DNA of 64,000 nucleotides from Mesobacillus jeotgali (GCF_031759225.1 NZ_CP134494.1:3532501-3596500), one strand, 5' to 3'. Positions 8,572 through 17,492 are shown, counted from the stretch's first letter. Notes: generated by a model not told the origin, from the letters alone. Translations and numbers: made by a program.

Positions 8572-9566
8572 TAGTTCTGTGTCGATTTATTTTCGGTAAA
8601 CCATTGATCGATTTTATTCAGCATCCTGTTCACTGCTGCACCATCCGATAGTTTTGGTAACTCTGCAAGGAGTGCCTGTTTTGGCGGTTTCACTTCTTCA
8701 CCATTCTTTTGCAGAATAAGAATGCTTTTAGCTGCCTGCTTGTTTTTGAACAAAGACGCCGGAAGCTGTAAAACCCCCTGGACAATGAGATGGTTTTTAA
8801 TGAATTCATGAAGCATCGGAGCTTGTTCACTCTCAAAAAGACCATTAGGGATCATGAAGAACATGTACCCGCCTTCTTTCACATGCTTTGTACTTTGCTC
8901 GATGAACATGTGATGGGAGTACGTATGGCCTTCTTTTGCTTTTACCTCATATTGCTCCGCTCGAAGATCATTAGGGTAGTACCCGACTGGAAGATCACAA
9001 ATGACGGCATCTGCCGGATCGACAAACAGTGGTTCAAGACTGTCCTGATTAAAAAATTCCACTGGATGCTTTTGAAGGTTGGCATTTACAAAGGCCAGCC
9101 GGATCAGCAGGTCATCAATCTCGACTCCGATTGAATCGATTTCCTTGTCTGTCTGCTGGTTCAAAACCGTCGCCAGCAGGTTTCCGGTTCCGACCGCAGG
9201 GTCAAGAAGCCTGAATGACTTCTTGTCGACAAACTTATTGACCAGGTAGCCGATGAACATGCCGACAGAATCAGGTGTCATTTGATGGTTCGGCTGCACA
9301 TGTTCCTTCATGCCCTTCAAGATCGCAAGCTGGAAGCCCTTGCGGATTTCTTCTTTGCTAAAGGAGTCAAGGTTGATGTCTTTGTATACTTTTTCAAGTC
9401 GTTTCTTTGTCACTTCATTCAATTCATCCTGAAGCACTGTACCCTGGAACATGTTTTCTCCGCTTTCAGCCAGCGCTTCCAAATATGTACATGACAACTC
9501 TTCTTTTAAAATATCTGCACTCGTGTTGAATGCAGTAAATAATTGTTCTACCGGAGTAACACTCAC
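8571..9566 (-). CDS. ytxK: Class I SAM-dependent methyltransferase (YtxK type)
   Basis: A 331-residue protein related to N6-adenine-type methyltransferases. The SAM-binding motif I is LLDPAVGTGNLL (about residue 121), and the catalytic NPPY-like motif appears as CDLPVGYYP (about 190), a deviation from the DNA-methyltransferase NPPF/Y. It matches the B. subtilis YtxK in size and in its place between ackA and tpx; the real substrate is not known. GTG 9564-9566 is chosen because AGGAGG lies nine bases before it; the frame extends upstream without a ribosome site. Confidence 0.85.
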   Translation of the reverse strand: MSVTPVEQLFTAFNTSADILKEELSCTYLEALAESGENMFQGTVLQDELNEVTKKRLEKVYKDINLDSFSKEEIRKGFQLAILKGMKEHVQPNHQMTPDSVGMFIGYLVNKFVDKKSFRLLDPAVGTGNLLATVLNQQTDKEIDSIGVEIDDLLIRLAFVNANLQKHPVEFFNQDSLEPLFVDPADAVICDLPVGYYPNDLRAEQYEVKAKEGHTYSHHMFIEQSTKHVKEGGYMFFMIPNGLFESEQAPMLHEFIKNHLIVQGVLQLPASLFKNKQAAKSILILQKNGEEVKPPKQALLAELPKLSDGAAVNRMLNKIDQWFTENKSTQN

Positions 9567-9673
9567 TTTTTTTCCTCCTGATTTCAATGGATATTTATAT
9601 ATTTTAGCCCTGTTTTGCTTTGTGTACAAGGCATATGGCTGGAAAGGAATTGGACTGGATTAAGGTTGGGATT

Positions 9674-9717
9674 CTATCGGACACTTTCTCCGCTCTTGTA
9701 CTCCATTCGTCCGATAG
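9674..9717. repeat. Single inverted-repeat unit, 9-bp arms
   Basis: CTATCGGAC (9674-9682) and GTCCGATAG (9709-9717) are perfect complements around a 26-base pyrimidine-rich spacer. It is not followed by a T-run, so it is not an ordinary terminator. Its layout resembles one unit of the two tandem arrays in this window. Confidence 0.7.
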
Positions 9718-9734
9718 TAATCGATCCTCAAAGC

Positions 9735-9766
9735 AAAACAAGCCGCAGTATTTTCTGCGGCTTGTT
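9735..9766 (-). terminator. Terminator behind tpx
   Basis: A perfect 13-bp stem (AAACAAGCCGCAG with its complement at 9754-9766) lies 14 bases after the tpx stop and is followed on the minus strand by TTGC rather than a long T-run; the AT-rich stem base replaces it. Confidence 0.8.
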
Positions 9767-9779
9767 TCCAAAGTTGTGT

Positions 9780-10280
9780 TTAGTTCGCTTGTTTTGCAGC
9801 TTCGATTGCTGCTTCGTAGTTAGGGTGGTCTGTTGCTTCGCTTACATACTCAACGTATGTGACTTTGTCGTTTGAGTCAACAACAAATACTGCGCGAGCA
9901 AGCAGGCGAAGTTCTTTGATTGCTACGCCGTATGCTTCTCCAAAGGAAAGCTCGCGGTGGTCAGATAGAGTTTGGACTTTATCGATTCCAGCCGCTCCAC
10001 ACCAGCGCTTTTGAGCGAAAGGAAGGTCCACGCTGACTGTCAGGATTTTCACGTTGCCAAGGTTGGCAGTTTCTTCATTGAAACGGCGAGTCTGCGCGTC
10101 ACAAACTCCTGTGTCTAATGAGGGGACAACGCTGATTAAACGTACTTGTCCTTTTGAATCTTGAAGAGTTACTTCAGAAAGATCGTTTGCAAGCACTTTG
10201 AAGTCTGGTGCCTGGTCTCCTACCTTTACTTCATTTCCTAGCAATGTAACTGGGTTCCCCTTAAATGTAACAGATGCCAT
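9780..10280 (-). CDS. tpx: Thiol peroxidase (atypical 2-Cys peroxiredoxin)
   Basis: Reduces hydrogen and organic peroxides using thioredoxin. The 166-residue product has the peroxidatic cysteine C60 in SLDTGVC and the resolving cysteine C94 in KRWCG, the spacing usual for Tpx. AAGGAGGATG precedes the ATG at 10278-10280. The gene is monocistronic by its flanking terminator, and its place between ytxK and ytfJ is the same as in B. subtilis. Confidence 0.96.
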   Translation of the reverse strand: MASVTFKGNPVTLLGNEVKVGDQAPDFKVLANDLSEVTLQDSKGQVRLISVVPSLDTGVCDAQTRRFNEETANLGNVKILTVSVDLPFAQKRWCGAAGIDKVQTLSDHRELSFGEAYGVAIKELRLLARAVFVVDSNDKVTYVEYVSEATDHPNYEAAIEAAKQAN

Positions 10281-10437
10281 ACCTGCTCATCCTCCTTGTC
10301 CATTATATGTACAGTGTTAATATATCTTTTAAAGAATTTTTTTGCAATTATTTTAAAATAAAGCACAAAATTGCTTCGGCCCTGCCAGTCTCTGACACAA
10401 GCAAACTGCCTCTTCATGGTGAAAAGGCAGCATGGTC

Positions 10438-10944
10438 CTAAATATCAAGATCCGTTTTCGGTCCATTGTAGTCATTTTGCTTTTGATCCTTGTTCTGGCC
10501 GCTGTCCTGGCTGTTCTGGTCCTTCTTGGACAACATTTGCTGGATTTTTTCGACTGCCTGAGGGGCAAGGTCAAGAATTTTCTCATACAAATGCGTATTT
10601 TCATCCAGATGAAGCATTTTCACACCCCTGGAGCTGACAATCAAGAAAGCAATTGGCGTGATGGAAACACCGCCACCGCTACCTCCTCCGAATGGATGCT
10701 GTGCTCCTCCGGATTGTCCTCCAGATCCTCCAGAGCCGCCTGAGCCTCCGGAACCTCCCTTCGAGCTTTCCAGCACGAACTCACTTCCACCTGCAGCAAA
10801 ACCGAACCCTACCTTAGAAACTGTCAGGATTACACTTCCATCCGGTGTTTCTACGGGGTCCCCAATGATTGTGTTGACATCAATCATTTCTTTCAAGCTT
10901 TCCATGGCAGTTGTCATTAATCCTTGAATTGGATGGTCGGACAT
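10438..10944 (-). CDS. ytfJ: GerW-family sporulation protein YtfJ
   Basis: A 168-residue YtfJ/GerW protein. Conserved N-terminal half: LMTTAMESLKEMIDVNTIIG and TVSKVGFGFAAGG; then a low-complexity Gly-Ser stretch with repeated GGSG (about residues 62-85), and the family's C-terminal strand ITPIAFLIVSS (about 94-104). The tail after residue 138 is Gln/Asp/Lys-rich and looks disordered. In B. subtilis the protein is made in the forespore and affects germination. The gene follows ytfI, from which it is separated by 18 bases, so they form one unit. Confidence 0.9.
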   Translation of the reverse strand: MSDHPIQGLMTTAMESLKEMIDVNTIIGDPVETPDGSVILTVSKVGFGFAAGGSEFVLESSKGGSGGSGGSGGSGGQSGGAQHPFGGGSGGGVSITPIAFLIVSSRGVKMLHLDENTHLYEKILDLAPQAVEKIQQMLSKKDQNSQDSGQNKDQKQNDYNGPKTDLDI

Positions 10945-10962
10945 TCCTGTTTCCTCCTTATT

Positions 10963-11661
10963 TTAGACAGAATTAGTATTTTCACCGGAAAGAGCGGATA
11001 ATGGCTTTGATTTAAATTCAGGCCAGCCGCCTCTCCAATATTTAACCAGCTTTATACCTGCTAAAATAGCATGCCCGACTCTTACTTGTATCATACATTT
11101 AAAACTAGTAATTGATACGGTTTGCTGGAAGCTTGGTGTAATCGTCATGACAGGCATTTCTTTCATTTTCATATAGTTGCTCAGTACTCCAATGACCCCT
11201 CCTTTGACTGCCCAAAAGGCACCCGTCAATACGCCAGTGGCTGCAGCGTCAGAAACGCCCACCATCGTATGCCACTCAATATTCCTGATCGTCACCTTCT
11301 TTAAAAAATTCCGGATGATTTTATGGAGTCCGGCGATGTGATTGATCAGCTGCTTGAAATCATGAAGGCTGCTTAGTAAGTCATTTTTATCAACCTGAGT
11401 GGTTTTTTGTTGTTTCATATTTTCATCGGGCCCTGTTTTGACTTTTTGCTCGGCAATGATGGTGGGAGAATCATCATCGATTTTCACAACCGGTACTTCG
11501 ATCTTGAACTTGATTAATCCGCCCCAGGCTTTAATCGTTACCTTGAAATGATCATTATCATTGCCGTGGAAATAATCTAAAAAAATCTTAACTTTAGTAA
11601 AAAGGATTATAAGTACAAGCACCGTGAGAAGCAGTATGGCAAGCAGCACCCATTTCATCAT
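10963..11661 (-). CDS. ytfI: DUF2953 protein YtfI
   Basis: A 232-residue protein with one N-terminal membrane helix (LLAILLLTVLVLIILF) followed by a soluble part, matching the DUF2953 proteins that accompany ytfJ. Function is not established; linkage to a spore gene suggests a role in sporulation. The start is uncertain: ATG 11659-11661 is used because AAAGG lies nine bases before it, while a GGAGG directly abuts it. A polar linker of about 30 residues lies near residues 75-105. Confidence 0.75.
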   Translation of the reverse strand: MMKWVLLAILLLTVLVLIILFTKVKIFLDYFHGNDNDHFKVTIKAWGGLIKFKIEVPVVKIDDDSPTIIAEQKVKTGPDENMKQQKTTQVDKNDLLSSLHDFKQLINHIAGLHKIIRNFLKKVTIRNIEWHTMVGVSDAAATGVLTGAFWAVKGGVIGVLSNYMKMKEMPVMTITPSFQQTVSITSFKCMIQVRVGHAILAGIKLVKYWRGGWPEFKSKPLSALSGENTNSV

Positions 11662-11701
11662 CCTCCACAACCTTTCAGCTTATTATTATCAACAAAAAGG
11701 C

Positions 11702-11729
11702 AAAAAAATAAACCTGCCGCAGCAGGTTC
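11702..11729 (-). terminator. Terminator behind yteJ
   Basis: AACCTGC / GCAGGTT (11711-11717 with 11722-11728) followed on the minus strand by TATTTTTTT. Confidence 0.85.
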
Positions 11730-11731
11730 AT

Positions 11732-12412
11732 TTAACGTGGTTCATATATGACGGTTGTATCAGCAAACAGGTCATGCAAACCTTGTTTCTTTTTTGTAAA
11801 GGCAACGACCACATACAAAACCATGATGGTTGCTGAAATGAAACGGCCAATCCATTCGCGGAAAATAACGGTTCCCCATGTAAGTCCCTTGCCATCCAGC
11901 TCCACTACTTTCAAGCCAAAGACCATTTTTCCGAGAGTTTGGCCGAGGTACTTTGTCATTAACACAAAATACAAGTAGAAGACGATTGCGGTCGCAATAG
12001 ACACCGGTGAAAAAATGCCATCTTCGATCAAGGACACATCCAGCGCCCTGAACACTGGATTGATGATCATCCGGTTGATGCTTCCGATTACAATCAGGTC
12101 AAGCAGATAGGCCCAGAAACGTGTCCAGAATCCGGCATAGAGACCGGAGTATAAATGGTTTCCGGGTTCACTCTTCCCATTTACATAAACATCGGCATCG
12201 GTATTGCCCTGAACTTTCCCATATACAAAAACATCAGCTTCGGGGTTGCCATTAACTTGTATCTTCCTAGTTTCAATCTGCTCTATTGGTGTGTCTGTTT
12301 CCTCTTGAATATCCGATCCTTTTTCAGGGGTTTCGGTACTATCCGTGATTTCGATTCCACCTTTTGCTTGAGAGGATTCATTGTCCCGATCTTTAAAATC
12401 ATCCGAATTCAT
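11732..12412 (-). CDS. yteJ: RDD-family membrane protein YteJ with long polar N-terminus
   Basis: A 226-residue protein. Residues 1-85 are polar and acidic and contain a near repeat (NGNPEADVFVYGK and GNTDADVYVNGK). The RDD domain follows: GFWTRFWAYLLDLIV (first helix with the Arg/Asp), IATAIVFYLYFVLM, then GQTLGKMVFGLKVVE, and a last helix TIMVLYVVVAF. RDD proteins are membrane proteins of unknown transport or stress function. It is only 12 bases from the sppA stop, so it lies in the sppA operon, as in B. subtilis. Confidence 0.85.
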   Translation of the reverse strand: MNSDDFKDRDNESSQAKGGIEITDSTETPEKGSDIQEETDTPIEQIETRKIQVNGNPEADVFVYGKVQGNTDADVYVNGKSEPGNHLYSGLYAGFWTRFWAYLLDLIVIGSINRMIINPVFRALDVSLIEDGIFSPVSIATAIVFYLYFVLMTKYLGQTLGKMVFGLKVVELDGKGLTWGTVIFREWIGRFISATIMVLYVVVAFTKKKQGLHDLFADTTVIYEPR

Positions 12413-12424
12413 TTCTTCCCCTCC

Positions 12425-13435
12425 TTATTCCGCATATAAGTACATGAGGCGTGGAGAGTTAGGCTGGGACAATATCTTCATTAATCCTGCCATTTCTGCG
12501 TCTTTGCCCATGATTTTTTGTGCGCTCATGCTGAAAAACGAACCAAATCCCATGCTTTCTGTGTACTTGACGACAGTAGCGTCACCGAGGTTTTCATCCT
12601 TCCTGACACTCTCGATGACATCCTCAAGATATCCAAATCCATCGATCAATTTCAGCTGCTTTGCCTGACGACCATCATAAATACGGCCATCCGCAATATC
12701 CTTGACCTGTTCAACAGACATACCGCGTCCTTCCGAAATGACTTTTACGAATCCCTCATACGAGTTGTCAATCATGGATTGGAGGATTTTGCGCTCATCT
12801 TCTGTCATCGGTCTTGATGGGCTCATGATATCCTTGTATGGTCCACTTTTGATTGTCGTGAATTCAACTCCATACTTTTCTGCAAGGCCAGCATAGTTAA
12901 CTCCCTGCATGATGACACCCAGCGATCCGGTAAGCGTCTCAGGGCTTGCAAAGATTTTATCCGCAGGAGCAGACACATAATAACCACCAGAAGCGGCCAT
13001 TGACCCCATCGATACATAAACCGGTTTTTTCGTTTCCTTTTGGATTTCTTTGATCTTGTCATGGATTTGCGCACTTTCCACGACGCCGCCACCAGGCGAG
13101 TTCACTTGCAGGATGATGGCCTTCACATCATCGTTTTCTTTTACATAATCAAGCTGTTCCATGAACGCCCTGTGATTATAGAGCGGACTTTCAAAGAATG
13201 ATTCCGCATCCCCTGTATCCTGAATCACTCCATTGATGGACAATACTGCAATTTTGCTCAGCATGTCACCTTCTTCGATAATCTCTTCCGCAAACATTTC
13301 TTCCGATACAGCAAACATATCTGTAAACGCATCTTCTGCGTCACTGAAAGCGACTGTCGACAGAAAATTAATAAATATTGAAGCAATGAACAATCCGACG
13401 GCTATTCCTAAAGCCGCCCACCTTTTCCCATTCAT
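12425..13435 (-). CDS. sppA: Signal peptide peptidase SppA
   Basis: A 336-residue membrane-bound serine protease of family S49 that degrades leftover signal peptides. There is an N-terminal membrane anchor (about residues 8-30), then the S49 core with VNSPGGGVVES, the nucleophile region YVSMGSMAASGGYY (serine in the GSMAASGG motif, about residue 147) and the catalytic-lysine region around GPYKDIMSPSRPM (about 199). A GGGGGCTTC ribosome site precedes the ATG. First gene of the sppA-yteJ unit. Confidence 0.93.
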   Translation of the reverse strand: MNGKRWAALGIAVGLFIASIFINFLSTVAFSDAEDAFTDMFAVSEEMFAEEIIEEGDMLSKIAVLSINGVIQDTGDAESFFESPLYNHRAFMEQLDYVKENDDVKAIILQVNSPGGGVVESAQIHDKIKEIQKETKKPVYVSMGSMAASGGYYVSAPADKIFASPETLTGSLGVIMQGVNYAGLAEKYGVEFTTIKSGPYKDIMSPSRPMTEDERKILQSMIDNSYEGFVKVISEGRGMSVEQVKDIADGRIYDGRQAKQLKLIDGFGYLEDVIESVRKDENLGDATVVKYTESMGFGSFFSMSAQKIMGKDAEMAGLMKILSQPNSPRLMYLYAE

Positions 13436-13580
13436 CTTGAAGCCCCCTTATGAATTTCTCTTTACTTTCAAAACCTTATGAAAAAATGATAAACTGATGT
13501 CAATAACATTTATTTTAGCAAAAGTTTTTAAAAGTGGGTAAAAATATGGAAGAATTACGCAATGTTTGGAGGAATTTATA

Positions 13581-14381
13581 ATGCCAGATCGCCGCAATAT
13601 TTATTTTCACCATACGCCAGACACAACCATGCTGGAAAAAGTTGAACCTCTCTATAAACTGGCACAACAGTATAATTTCAATATCGTGAATGATCATCGT
13701 ACCGCTAATATCATCGTCAGCGTTGGTGATGACGGTACATTCCTGCAGGCCGTCAGAAAAACCGGCTTCCGTGATGATTGCCTGTATGCCGGCATTTCGG
13801 TCACCGGTTCCTTGAATATGTACTGCGATTTCCATCTAGAAGATACGGATAAAATGATCGAAGCAATCACAAATTCACAAATCGAGGTCAGACGCTATCC
13901 GACCATCGAAGTTACGATCGATGAGGAAACAACATTTGGCTGCCTGAACGAGTTCAGCGTCCGTTCAGCGATCATCAAGGCTTTTGTGATGGATGTCTTT
14001 ATCGATGACAAGCACTTCGAAACCTTCCGTGGTGACGGAATGATCGTCGCAACTCCTACGGGAAGCACCGCTTATAATAAATCAGTCAACGGCGCAGTTG
14101 TCGACCCGCTGCTTCCTTGCATGCAGGTGAGCGAGCTTGCTTCAGTGAACAATAATGACTTCCGCACGCTTGGGTCATCATTCATCCTCAGCGGTGACAG
14201 GAAGCTTACCTTCAAGGTTGCCCAGGACGGCAACGATTATCCGATCATGGGAATGGATAACGAAGCACTAAGCATCCAGCATGTCGAGAAATTCGACGTC
14301 AAGCTGAGCAACAAAATCATCAAGACAGTCAAGCTCAAGGACAACTCCTTCTGGGAAAAAGTGAAGAGGACATTCCTATAA
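13581..14381 (+). CDS. nadK2: NAD kinase 2
   Basis: Phosphorylates NAD to NADP. The 266-residue product has the GDGT motif as VSVGDDGTFLQAV (about residue 50), the conserved NE in CLNEFSVRSA (about 120) and the glycine-rich ATPTGSTAYNKSVNG (about 155-169). ATG 13581 is taken because GGAGG at 13568-13572 precedes it; an in-frame ATG at 13566 lacks a ribosome site. It is the only plus-strand gene between ytfJ and hisJ, divergent from sppA, as in B. subtilis (YtdI). Confidence 0.93.
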   Translation: MPDRRNIYFHHTPDTTMLEKVEPLYKLAQQYNFNIVNDHRTANIIVSVGDDGTFLQAVRKTGFRDDCLYAGISVTGSLNMYCDFHLEDTDKMIEAITNSQIEVRRYPTIEVTIDEETTFGCLNEFSVRSAIIKAFVMDVFIDDKHFETFRGDGMIVATPTGSTAYNKSVNGAVVDPLLPCMQVSELASVNNNDFRTLGSSFILSGDRKLTFKVAQDGNDYPIMGMDNEALSIQHVEKFDVKLSNKIIKTVKLKDNSFWEKVKRTFL

Positions 14382-14398
14382 TCGAAAGATTTTAGGGT

Positions 14399-14430
14399 AA
14401 AAAAAGCTCAGAGTGATCTCTGGGCTTTTT
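14399..14430 (+). terminator. Terminator behind nadK2
   Basis: AAAAAGC / GCTTTTT with inner CAGAG/CTCTG; T-run on the plus strand, A-run on the other side, so it may also work for the minus-strand gene ending at 14463. Confidence 0.8.
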
Positions 14431-14462
14431 GATATGGAACTGGTAACCTTCCAGGAACAATA

Positions 14463-14669
14463 CTATTGATCGAGTTTACTAAGATTGATTCTTTTCTGTG
14501 CCTGCCAGGTATTGACCAGGCTAGGGACTCCGGCTAATAAACTCACCATGAAGCTCCACATTGCATATCTCCATTCACCTGTAAAAATGGAAACACCAAG
14601 AAAAAATACGAGCTGTCCAACAAGTGCAAACCAAGTAGCAAACCAAGCAAACCTTATATTTTCCTTCAT
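14463..14669 (-). CDS. Small two-helix membrane protein, 68 aa
   Basis: No family recognised. The product begins MKENIRFAWFATWFALVG and has two hydrophobic stretches (about residues 9-31 and 37-53) and a basic C-terminal tail. GGGAGTGGTG precedes the start codon. It lies alone between nadK2 and the IS1182 element. Confidence 0.6.
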   Translation of the reverse strand: MKENIRFAWFATWFALVGQLVFFLGVSIFTGEWRYAMWSFMVSLLAGVPSLVNTWQAQKRINLSKLDQ

Positions 14670-14759
14670 TTCACCACTCCCTTCCAGCTAACGATTCCGT
14701 TATAAAGAACTCACCACTAGTTTAACATATTTTTCCTTAATGTGTTTTACCTATAAGAA

Positions 14760-14831
14760 AGAGCTGCGGAAAATTCCGCAGCTCTCAGTTTGTCGACAAA
14801 AGGGGTTCGGAATGGTCTCATTCCGAACCCC
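14760..14831 (-). terminator. Two strong hairpins behind the IS1182 transposase
   Basis: The first hairpin is GAGCTGCGGAA / TTCCGCAGCTC (14761-14771 with 14774-14784). The second is a perfect 13-bp stem, GGGGTTCGGAATG / CATTCCGAACCCC (14802-14814 with 14819-14831). They lie downstream of the transposase and would stop its transcript; the second is followed by TTTTG on the minus strand. Confidence 0.65.
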
Positions 14832-16290
14832 CTTTTGGATTTCGTCGGATGTTTTAAAGAAAATAGACTCTCTTCGCTATACTTTTAGGCCATTACTGGA
14901 CTTCTCCAAGTCCAGTTGGCCATCTTCTTCAAGTTCAAGGCAGCGAAAGTAAGCATCGCCTGCATCGACAATTTTTTAAGCCCCCTTAGGGTTGTCCAAC
15001 GCATGCCATGCTTTTCTTTTGCATCTGCGAATACGCGCTCTATGGTTTCCTTACGCTTCGCATAGATTTCTTTTACTTCCTGCTTGTGCCTCAAGTGGTC
15101 CGTTTCTTCCACATACTCCTGCCAGATATGGCGAGTTACCACCTTTTGATGATCCTTGCTTTCTGTACATTGCGCTAAAAACGGGCAGGTTGCACAGATG
15201 TGTTTTGGGGATTTATATTCACGATACCCCTCTTTTGTGGTGGTCGAATACTTCAGGATCTCACCGGCAGGACACAAATAACAGTCGTAGAATTCGTCAT
15301 ATACATATTCATATCTACGGAAGAATCCGTCCTTCGTTCGCGGTCGTGTATAAGGCAAAGCCGGGGTCATTTCGTTTTCCATCAGGAACTTCGTAATAGC
15401 TGGAGTTTTATAGGCTGCGTCGGCCGCAACGGCTTTGGGCTTTCCGACTTTCTCTATCACTTGTTCTACCAGTGGCTCAAGGATCAGGCTGTCATGCGTG
15501 TTACCAGGTGTCACAATTGTACCCAGGACAAATCCGTTACGGTCTGATGCCGCATGAAAGGAGTAGGCAAACTGTTTTGTGCGCTCGTCTTTGACGTAGT
15601 ATCCACTCTCCGGATCGGTCGTGCTTTCCTTGATTTCCTTTGACTCTTCCTTGTCAAATTTATCAGGAGGAAATGGCTTCTTCCCATGGTCTTCCCGATC
15701 CAAATTGATTTCTTCCTGGAGTTTCTCCTGATACGCTCGTGTTTCCTTACGCACCACTTTCTTCTCGAATTTATGCTTATTCGCACTTGCTTTTACATGG
15801 GTTGAATCAATAAAGACATGTTCAGCACTAATAAGTTTCTTATCAGCTGCGGTCTTAAGAATTCGATAGAAGATCTGTTCAAACAAATCTGTATCTTTAA
15901 AACGGCGTTCGTAATTCTTCCCGAAGGTGGAGAAGTGGGGCACTTTATCATGGAATCCATAACCCAAAAACCAGCGGTAGGCCATATTCGTTTCTACTTC
16001 GGCAATGGTCTGGCGCATGGAACGGATGCCAAAGGTATATTGAATGAAGGTAAGTTTAATTAAAATCACAGGGTCAATGCTTGGGCGCCCTACTTCCGAA
16101 TACACATCCTTCACCAATTCATAGATGAAAGTAAAATCAAGGGCTGCTTCCATCTTGCGGACTAAATGTTCCTGAGGAACCAGTTGGTCTAAAGCAACCA
16201 TTTCTAATTGATCTCGTTGGATTGGATTATTTTTCGAAAGCATATTTATCACCTCAAGCGTTATATATATCTATTTTAAAAGAGACTTAT
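14798..16290 (-). mobile_element. IS1182-family insertion sequence (ends approximate)
   Basis: The body is the transposase gene at 14885-16243. I could not identify a clean pair of terminal inverted repeats or a target duplication by eye, so the limits given are only the region between the 3' hairpin and the GC-rich repeat. The element sits between nadK2 and rarD, interrupting the otherwise Bacillus-like order. Confidence 0.6.
14885..16243 (-). CDS. IS1182-family transposase
   Basis: A 452-residue, apparently intact transposase. The N-terminal part (LDQLVPQEHLVRKMEAALD, then GRPSIDPVILIKL) is the DUF772-type domain; the catalytic region carries VFIDSTHVKASANKHK (first Asp), AVAADAAYKTPAI (second Asp) and the C-terminal KRKETIERVFADAKEKHGM with the final Glu. 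A cysteine cluster (CYLCPAG, CATCPF and a later Cys) lies between, as usual in this family. ATG 16241-16243 follows TGAGGTGATAAAT. Confidence 0.93.
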   Translation of the reverse strand: MLSKNNPIQRDQLEMVALDQLVPQEHLVRKMEAALDFTFIYELVKDVYSEVGRPSIDPVILIKLTFIQYTFGIRSMRQTIAEVETNMAYRWFLGYGFHDKVPHFSTFGKNYERRFKDTDLFEQIFYRILKTAADKKLISAEHVFIDSTHVKASANKHKFEKKVVRKETRAYQEKLQEEINLDREDHGKKPFPPDKFDKEESKEIKESTTDPESGYYVKDERTKQFAYSFHAASDRNGFVLGTIVTPGNTHDSLILEPLVEQVIEKVGKPKAVAADAAYKTPAITKFLMENEMTPALPYTRPRTKDGFFRRYEYVYDEFYDCYLCPAGEILKYSTTTKEGYREYKSPKHICATCPFLAQCTESKDHQKVVTRHIWQEYVEETDHLRHKQEVKEIYAKRKETIERVFADAKEKHGMRWTTLRGLKKLSMQAMLTFAALNLKKMANWTWRSPVMA

Positions 16291-16318
16291 GGTTAGTTCC
16301 ACACTAAGTTGAGGAATT

Positions 16319-16454
16319 CTGTTGATTGGAGTGGACGGCGCGTAGACTCCTGCGGGATCAGACGGACAGGTGAGACCCCGCAGGCGCCAACGGCGACGAG
16401 GAGGCTCACCGCCGGCCCCGCGGAAAGCGAAGCGCCTGGAACGGAAATCAACAG
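16319..16454. repeat. GC-rich 136-bp dyad repeat (MITE-like)
   Basis: The sequence begins CTGTTGATT and ends AATCAACAG, perfect 9-bp complements. Between them is an unusually GC-rich stretch with several internal dyads (for example GACTCCTGCGGGATCAG and TGAGACCCCGCAGGCGCC; GAGGAGGCTCACC). It has no open reading frame of note. I recall very similar GC-rich elements scattered between genes in many Bacillaceae genomes, so it is probably a repeated element rather than a local feature; that recollection was not checked. Confidence 0.7.
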
Positions 16455-16480
16455 CCCCATTCCAGCACCATCCAAAAAAA

Positions 16481-16551
16481 GACTGTAAACAAACAGGATT
16501 TTCATCGAGTTTGTCTACAGTCTGAGAGCTGCGGAAAATTCCGCAGCTCTC
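16481..16551 (-). terminator. Hairpins behind rarD
   Basis: GAGAGCTGCGGAA / TTCCGCAGCTCTC (16524-16536 with 16539-16551) lies six bases after the rarD stop; a second dyad GACTGTA...TACAGTC (16481-16522) follows. The first is nearly the same hairpin as that at 14760-14784, in opposite orientation. Confidence 0.65.
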
Positions 16552-16556
16552 TTCTT

Positions 16557-17492
16557 TTACATAGGCAACCCTTTTTCTTTTTTCCATTTCACTGATAGTG
16601 CTGCCGCCATCTTTGTCCTTGATAAGGAATAGAGAATCAAGGCAGACCAGATAAAAGTAAAGGCCAGCAAGTGGACTGTCGAGAATGTTTCGTGATAGAC
16701 GAAAACCCCAAGGATGAGCGTCAATGTTGGTGCGATATATTGCAGGATTCCTAGTGTTGCCAGCGGGATCCTTTGCGCACCTTTTGCAAAAAACAGCAGA
16801 GGAACTGCGGTTGCCGCGCCTGCACCTGCCAGCAGCAGGGTAGTCGACAAGGAACTAGCGAACAATGAGTTCGTCCCCTGAATCATAAGGTAGCCAATAT
16901 AGATAGCTGCTAGAGGCATGACGACCAGTGTTTCGAGCGCGAGCCCTACAGCAGAATCCACCTTGATCAATTTCTTTGCCAATCCGTAAAGGCCAAAGGA
17001 GATTGCCAGAGATAGTGCGATCCACGGAAATTGCCCATAAGAAATCGTCATAACCAGCACGCCGATTGCCGCCAGCGCAAATGATAGATATTGGAGTACG
17101 GAAAGACGTTCCTTCAAGAATATCATTCCCAGCAGGACGCTTACGAGCGGATTGATATAATACCCAAGGCTTGCTTCGATCATCTGATCTGTATTGACTG
17201 CCCAGATATACATGAACCAGTTGACACTGATCAGCATGGATGCCACGGTGAGGGCAGCTAATTGTTTCTTGTTTTGGGCCAGTCCGCGCAAGGTCCCTGT
17301 GAAAAGGCCCCATTTCTTATTAAGAACTAAAATGGCAGCGATGAAGAAAAACGACCAGAATACCCGGTTAGCCAGAATTTCATCTGCATTTACATGATGC
17401 AAAAGTTTCCAATAAACAGGGAGGACACCCCATAGTATATAAGAAAAAGCTGCGTAAAGAACTCCAGCTTGTTGTTCAGTCCTTTTATCCAT
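16557..17492 (-). CDS. rarD: EamA-family permease, RarD type
   Basis: A 311-residue inner-membrane protein with about ten hydrophobic helices in two EamA halves. The N-terminus (GVLYAAFSYILWGVLPVYWKLL) and NRVFWSFFF are characteristic of the RarD group. The C-terminal end is basic and cytoplasmic. RarD-like proteins are thought to export small metabolites; the substrate is unknown. AGGAGG precedes the ATG. Confidence 0.88.
   Translation of the reverse strand: MDKRTEQQAGVLYAAFSYILWGVLPVYWKLLHHVNADEILANRVFWSFFFIAAILVLNKKWGLFTGTLRGLAQNKKQLAALTVASMLISVNWFMYIWAVNTDQMIEASLGYYINPLVSVLLGMIFLKERLSVLQYLSFALAAIGVLVMTISYGQFPWIALSLAISFGLYGLAKKLIKVDSAVGLALETLVVMPLAAIYIGYLMIQGTNSLFASSLSTTLLLAGAGAATAVPLLFFAKGAQRIPLATLGILQYIAPTLTLILGVFVYHETFSTVHLLAFTFIWSALILYSLSRTKMAAALSVKWKKEKGLPM

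Noticed and set aside
9674..9717. Terminator for ytxK or tpx
   Set aside because: It lies upstream of ytxK, has no T-run on either strand, and tpx already has a strong terminator at 9735-9766.
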